A stretch of 64,000 nucleotides of DNA, taken from the NCBI RefSeq assembly GCF_016482685.1, contig NZ_JACYHF010000013.1:100235-164234 (forward strand), in the 5' to 3' direction. The notes below the pieces were generated by a model. That model made no database searches. It was not told the DNA's origin and was given only the letters and a program-made list of their open reading frames with translations. Source of the DNA: Streptomyces sp. DSM 110735 (GTDB taxonomy: Bacteria; Actinomycetota; Actinomycetes; Streptomycetales; Streptomycetaceae). A program made the position numbers and the translations under genes. Below, piece by piece: positions 60,828 to 64,000 of this stretch. Each line of letters starts with the position of its first letter. The first letter of the stretch is position 1.

Positions 60828-62312
60828 GTGAGCGGACCACCCAACACCCGCTTCGCTGACCTGTTCGGCCTGGCCGGCTGGTCGAAGGGCGAACTCGCGA
60901 GACTGGTCAACCGGCAGGCGGCGGCCATGGGCCACCCCCAGCTCTCGACCGACACCTCGCGGGTGCGGCGGTGGATCGACACGGGAGAGATCCCGCGCGA
61001 TCCGGTGCCGAGGGTGCTGGCGGCTCTGTTCACCGAGCGACTCGGCCGTGTCGTGACCATGGAGGACCTCGGTCTGGTACGGCACGGGCGTGCGGGGAAA
61101 CGGCAGGGCGACGGGAAGACGGATCATCCCGACGGCGTGCTGTGGACGCCCGGACGGACCGCCGCGGTCCTCACCGAATTCACGGGAATGGACCTCATGC
61201 TCAACCGACGCGGCTTGGTGGGCGCGGGTGCCGTGCTCGCCGCGGGAGCCACACTCAGCAGTTCCATGCGCGACTGGCTGCACACCGACCCTGCCCTGAA
61301 GGCCGACGCCCCCGTCTTCGACGATCCCCTGCACGCCGACCCCGCCGGGTTCGACCGCTACGAGGCCGCCCCCATCGGGACGCAGGAGGTCGAGGAACTG
61401 GAGAACTCCGTCACGGTGTTCCGCGCCTGGGACGCGGCACGCGGCGGCGGTCTCCAGCGCAAGGCGGTCGTGGGCCAGCTCAACGAGGTGGGCGGCATGC
61501 TCGCCTACCACCACCCACCCCAACTCCAGCGGCGCCTGTGGGGCGTCGCGGCCAACCTCGCGGTCCTCGCGGGCTGGATGTCGCACGACGTGGGCCTGGA
61601 ACCCACGGCACAGAAGTACTTCGTCATCGCCGCGCACGCCGCGCACGAGGGCGGCGACCGGCCGCGCGCCGGGGAGGCACTGTCCCGGGCCGCCCGCCAG
61701 ATGGTGCACCTGGGGCGGCCCGACGACGCCCTGGACCTGATGAAGCTCGCCCACTCCGGCTCGGGGGAACGTCTCCAGCCGCGCACGAAGGCGATGTTCC
61801 ACACCATCGAGGCGTGGGCGCAGGCCGCGATGGGCAAGGGCCAGGCGATGCGGCGCACGCTCGGCCAGGCGGAGGACCTCTTCGTCTCCGACCGCCGGGA
61901 CGAGACCCAGCCGGACTGGATGCAGACCTTCAAGGACGAGGATCTGTACGGGATGCAGGCCCTGGCCTACCGCACCCTGGCCGAGTTCGACCCGAGCGCC
62001 GCCGCGCACGCCCAGTACTACGCGGAGAAGGCCCTGGCGCTGAGGGTCGACGGACGGGAGCGGTCGAAGATCTTCGACCATCTCTCCATGGCCTCCGCCT
62101 GCTTCATCGCCGACGACCCCGAGCAGGCCGACCGGTACGCCCGGCTCGCCCTCATGGCGATGGGCGCCAACTCCTCGCGCCGCACCTGGGACCGGCTGCG
62201 CCAGATGTACCGGCTCAGCGCGGAGTACGCGGGCTACCCGAGGATCCACGAACTGCGCGAGGAGATCAGAATGGCGCTGCCCAAGCAGCGGGGGAGGAGT
62301 ACGGAAGCCTGA
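60828..62312 (+). CDS. nsdA: NsdA-like TPR regulator
   Basis: 494 residues. The N-terminus (TRFADLFGLAGWSKGELARL, then STDTSRVRRWIDTGEIPRDP) is an HTH-like segment, followed by a long helical TPR-type region (about 180-490) with AHAAHEGGDRPRAGEALSRA and YYAEKALALRV. The N-terminal block matches what I recall of Streptomyces NsdA, a negative regulator of sporulation and antibiotic production. GGGGG lies upstream of the GTG at 60828. The gene name is by memory of the family and should be checked. Confidence 0.78.
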   Translation: MSGPPNTRFADLFGLAGWSKGELARLVNRQAAAMGHPQLSTDTSRVRRWIDTGEIPRDPVPRVLAALFTERLGRVVTMEDLGLVRHGRAGKRQGDGKTDHPDGVLWTPGRTAAVLTEFTGMDLMLNRRGLVGAGAVLAAGATLSSSMRDWLHTDPALKADAPVFDDPLHADPAGFDRYEAAPIGTQEVEELENSVTVFRAWDAARGGGLQRKAVVGQLNEVGGMLAYHHPPQLQRRLWGVAANLAVLAGWMSHDVGLEPTAQKYFVIAAHAAHEGGDRPRAGEALSRAARQMVHLGRPDDALDLMKLAHSGSGERLQPRTKAMFHTIEAWAQAAMGKGQAMRRTLGQAEDLFVSDRRDETQPDWMQTFKDEDLYGMQALAYRTLAEFDPSAAAHAQYYAEKALALRVDGRERSKIFDHLSMASACFIADDPEQADRYARLALMAMGANSSRRTWDRLRQMYRLSAEYAGYPRIHELREEIRMALPKQRGRSTEA

Positions 62313-62321
62313 GCCAGGGCC

Positions 62322-63668
62322 CTACGCGGTGACCCTGGCCACCAGCAGGCAGGCGTCGTACGCCCGCCCCCGGGTGCCGAACGACTCGGCGACGATCCGC
62401 GCGCACTCCGGCGCGGTGGACGCCGCGTCGAGGAGCGGACCGAGTCCGAGGAGCCGGTCCAGTGCCGTGGACCCACCGGCGCCGAGGAGCAGTCCCTCGG
62501 TGTGCAGCAGGAGCAGATCGCCCTGCTCCAGGGTGACTTCGGCCTGCCTTGTGGCGCTTCCGGGCGCGCCGTCCGGTGCGGTCAGCACGCGCCCCGTCCC
62601 GGCGCGGAACAGCAGCGGGGCGGGGTGGCCCGTGCGCGCCCAGATGAGGGTGCGGTCGCCGGGCGCGTAGTGGCAGCAGACGGCGCCGCTGAGCCGGGCG
62701 GGCGGCGCGGAGGCGCCCAGCACCTGGTCGAGCACGGCGAGCAGCCTGCCGGGTCCGGTGCCGGACAGGGCCATGCCGCGTACGGCGCCGAGAAGGACCG
62801 TTACGGCGGGTACCGGGCTGCCGTGCTGTCCGGTGAGGTCACCGGCGCTCAACAGGAAAGCGCCGTCCGGCAGTTCGAGTGCGTCGCACCAGTCGCCGCC
62901 AGCCGTGGCGACCGACTCGGAGGGCAGATGCCGGGCGGCGACGTCGAGGGTGCCCGTGCCATGTCGTGTGGGCTCGCTCCACAGCGGCAGCAAGGTTTCG
63001 CCTGAAGGTGTCGCGGGTCGCTGACGGAGGCGTAAGGAGTCGCCGGTCTCGCGCACCGTGCGTCCCCGGCGGCGCAGTTCGCTGACGTCCCGGAGCACGG
63101 CCCACATCGAGACGGTGCCGCCGTCGGCGTCCAGTACGGGCTCGCCCATCATGTGCACGGTGCGCTCCGAGCCGTCGGGTCGTACGACGCGGAACTCGCC
63201 GTCGATCGGCTTGGCGTCGATCAGGCAGGACGTCACCATCGCGGTCAGCCGGGGGCGGTCCTCCTCGTGCACCAGGGACGGGAGTTCGTCCAGGGTGAGG
63301 GCGGGCTCGACCGGGTCCAGGCCGAGGATGCCGTACAGCTCGGCGGACCAACTCGCCGCGTCCGTCAGCAGGTTCCACTCCGCGCTGCCGACCCGGCCGA
63401 GCAGCGATGCGCCGTCGTCCTCGGGGCGCCGGGGGTCGGGACCGTCCCGGAGCTGGGCCAAGTGGGCGTCGAGGTCGTCGAGTTGGTGTAGGGCGAGTTC
63501 GTACAGGGCGCGCTGCCAGCGTTCCTCCGGGGCTGATCCCTCGCCCGGGGTGTCGCGTCGTACGGCGGCCATGTCGCCCTTGAGTCGCCGTGTCTGCGAG
63601 ATGAGCGCCTCGACCGAGCCGCGTCCGGGCGACGGGGCGGGGCGGTCCGCGGAGACAGGGGACGGCAT
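62322..63668 (-). CDS. PAS domain / PP2C-type (SpoIIE) phosphatase
   Basis: 448 residues. A PAS fold (about 115-225: SLLGRVGSAEWNLLTDAASW, VHEEDRPRLTAMV, GEFRVVRPDGSERTVHMMGE) precedes a SpoIIE-like PP2C domain (about 245-445): ATAGGDWCDALELPDG and LSAGDLTGQHG hold metal-binding Asp residues. The third site reads LLHTEGLLLG, where TDG is usual, so one ligand is Glu. Such proteins dephosphorylate anti-sigma-factor antagonists. The ATG at 63668 has GGAG upstream. It converges with the NsdA-like gene. Confidence 0.9.
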   Translation of the reverse strand: MPSPVSADRPAPSPGRGSVEALISQTRRLKGDMAAVRRDTPGEGSAPEERWQRALYELALHQLDDLDAHLAQLRDGPDPRRPEDDGASLLGRVGSAEWNLLTDAASWSAELYGILGLDPVEPALTLDELPSLVHEEDRPRLTAMVTSCLIDAKPIDGEFRVVRPDGSERTVHMMGEPVLDADGGTVSMWAVLRDVSELRRRGRTVRETGDSLRLRQRPATPSGETLLPLWSEPTRHGTGTLDVAARHLPSESVATAGGDWCDALELPDGAFLLSAGDLTGQHGSPVPAVTVLLGAVRGMALSGTGPGRLLAVLDQVLGASAPPARLSGAVCCHYAPGDRTLIWARTGHPAPLLFRAGTGRVLTAPDGAPGSATRQAEVTLEQGDLLLLHTEGLLLGAGGSTALDRLLGLGPLLDAASTAPECARIVAESFGTRGRAYDACLLVARVTA

Positions 63669-63888
63669 GACGCACTCCGATGGGAACGGTACGGCCGGGA
63701 GAACGGTGGAACCGCTACGACTGTCGCACAGCGGGCGAACCCCCGTAAGGGATTTGGCAACACCCGATGCGGTGGTGCTTCTGGCATATGTCAGAGTCTT
63801 CCCGGCGTGGTCTCCGGGGGGTTCGGCTGTACGGGGGCGGGGTGTCAAGTCGTAGGTGAGCTAAGGCATTTGGCCCATCGGGAGTGGC

Positions 63889-64000
63889 GGGGCCGGGGGG
63901 GCGGCCCCCCCGGGGGGGGGGGCGGGGGGGGGGGGGGGGGAGGGGGGCGGGGGGGCCCCCCCCCCCCCCCCGGCCGCCCCCCCGGGGGGTATAAAAAAAA
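63889..64000. other. homopolymer G/C runs ending in poly-A, probable contig-end artefact
   Basis: The last 110 bases are long uninterrupted runs of G and C, finishing with TATAAAAAAAA. Nothing comparable occurs elsewhere in the window. It fits low-quality read tails joined at a contig end rather than genomic sequence. The bases 63669-63888 before it contain no recognisable gene. Confidence 0.85.

Noticed and set aside
63889..64000. A possible linear-chromosome telomere at the right end
   Set aside because: Streptomyces telomeres consist of ordered palindromes; this is only homopolymer and no hairpin set is visible.

Overview
The window is high-GC actinobacterial DNA and almost certainly comes from a Streptomyces. 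The gene content supports this: an NsdA-like TPR regulator, XRE/DUF397/SAM-methyltransferase sets, DUF6479 and DUF6328 proteins, a LAxTG-type sortase substrate, a PAS/PP2C phosphatase and a glyoxylate operon with a RamB-like regulator. Genes are packed with GTG/TTG/ATG starts and many 4-nt stop/start overlaps. The left edge cuts a membrane-protein gene. The last ~110 bases are G/C homopolymer runs ending in poly-A, which look like a contig-end artefact. I saw no rRNA, tRNA, CRISPR array, insertion sequence or replication origin.

Region 1 (1-8.5 kb): a CoA-transferase / 3-hydroxyacyl-CoA dehydrogenase / acetoacetate-decarboxylase operon, divergent from a LysR gene; a DyP-type peroxidase with a small partner; a broken DUF4331 gene and a TPR gene. 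Region 2 (8.5-17 kb): a PAS-LuxR regulator divergent from a self-sufficient CYP102-type P450 followed by a zinc alcohol dehydrogenase; a small secreted His/Asp/Arg-rich protein; a DUF6328 membrane protein; a TetR remnant; a PucR-type regulator. Region 3 (17-21.2 kb): a second, diverged copy of the CoA-transferase/dehydrogenase cluster with a YWTD-like propeller gene. Its promoter end keeps a recognisable copy of the LysR start region, but the LysR gene is reduced to a stub and sits beside a superoxide dismutase fragment.

Region 4 (21.2-28.7 kb) is the most interesting part. Three cobalamin riboswitches, each behind a TTGACG-type promoter, precede three transcription units. They encode (i) a secreted alpha/alpha-toroid protein with a LAxTG cell-wall sorting signal, (ii) a small secreted protein resembling the transcobalamin/intrinsic-factor beta domain (DUF4430-like), and (iii) a membrane-anchored paralogue of that beta domain, translationally coupled to a complete ECF transporter (T, fused double ATPase, S). 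I read this as a B12-repressed surface capture and uptake system whose two extracellular modules correspond to the two domains of animal B12 carriers.

Region 5 (28.7-34.3 kb): isocitrate lyase, malate synthase and a 3-hydroxybutyryl-CoA dehydrogenase, divergent from a RamB-like regulator with two direct-repeat boxes between them. Region 6 (34.4-43.8 kb): a soluble P450, a CMD-like protein, a SHOCT membrane protein, a cupin, two quinone oxidoreductases, a luciferase-like monooxygenase, a DJ-1/PfpI protein, NAD-formate dehydrogenase and a GT2 glycosyltransferase. Region 7 (43.8-49.6 kb): small XRE/DUF397/methyltransferase/DUF5753 regulators, a phosphoribosyltransferase, two convergent DUF6479 proteins and a Cys-rich copper-storage-like protein. 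Region 8 (49.6-63.7 kb): an MpaB-like oxygenase, a phytoene-desaturase-like flavoprotein, an acyl-CoA synthetase, phenylacetate-CoA ligase, a universal stress protein, a peptidoglycan amidase, a phosphotransferase, an NsdA-like regulator and a PAS-PP2C phosphatase.
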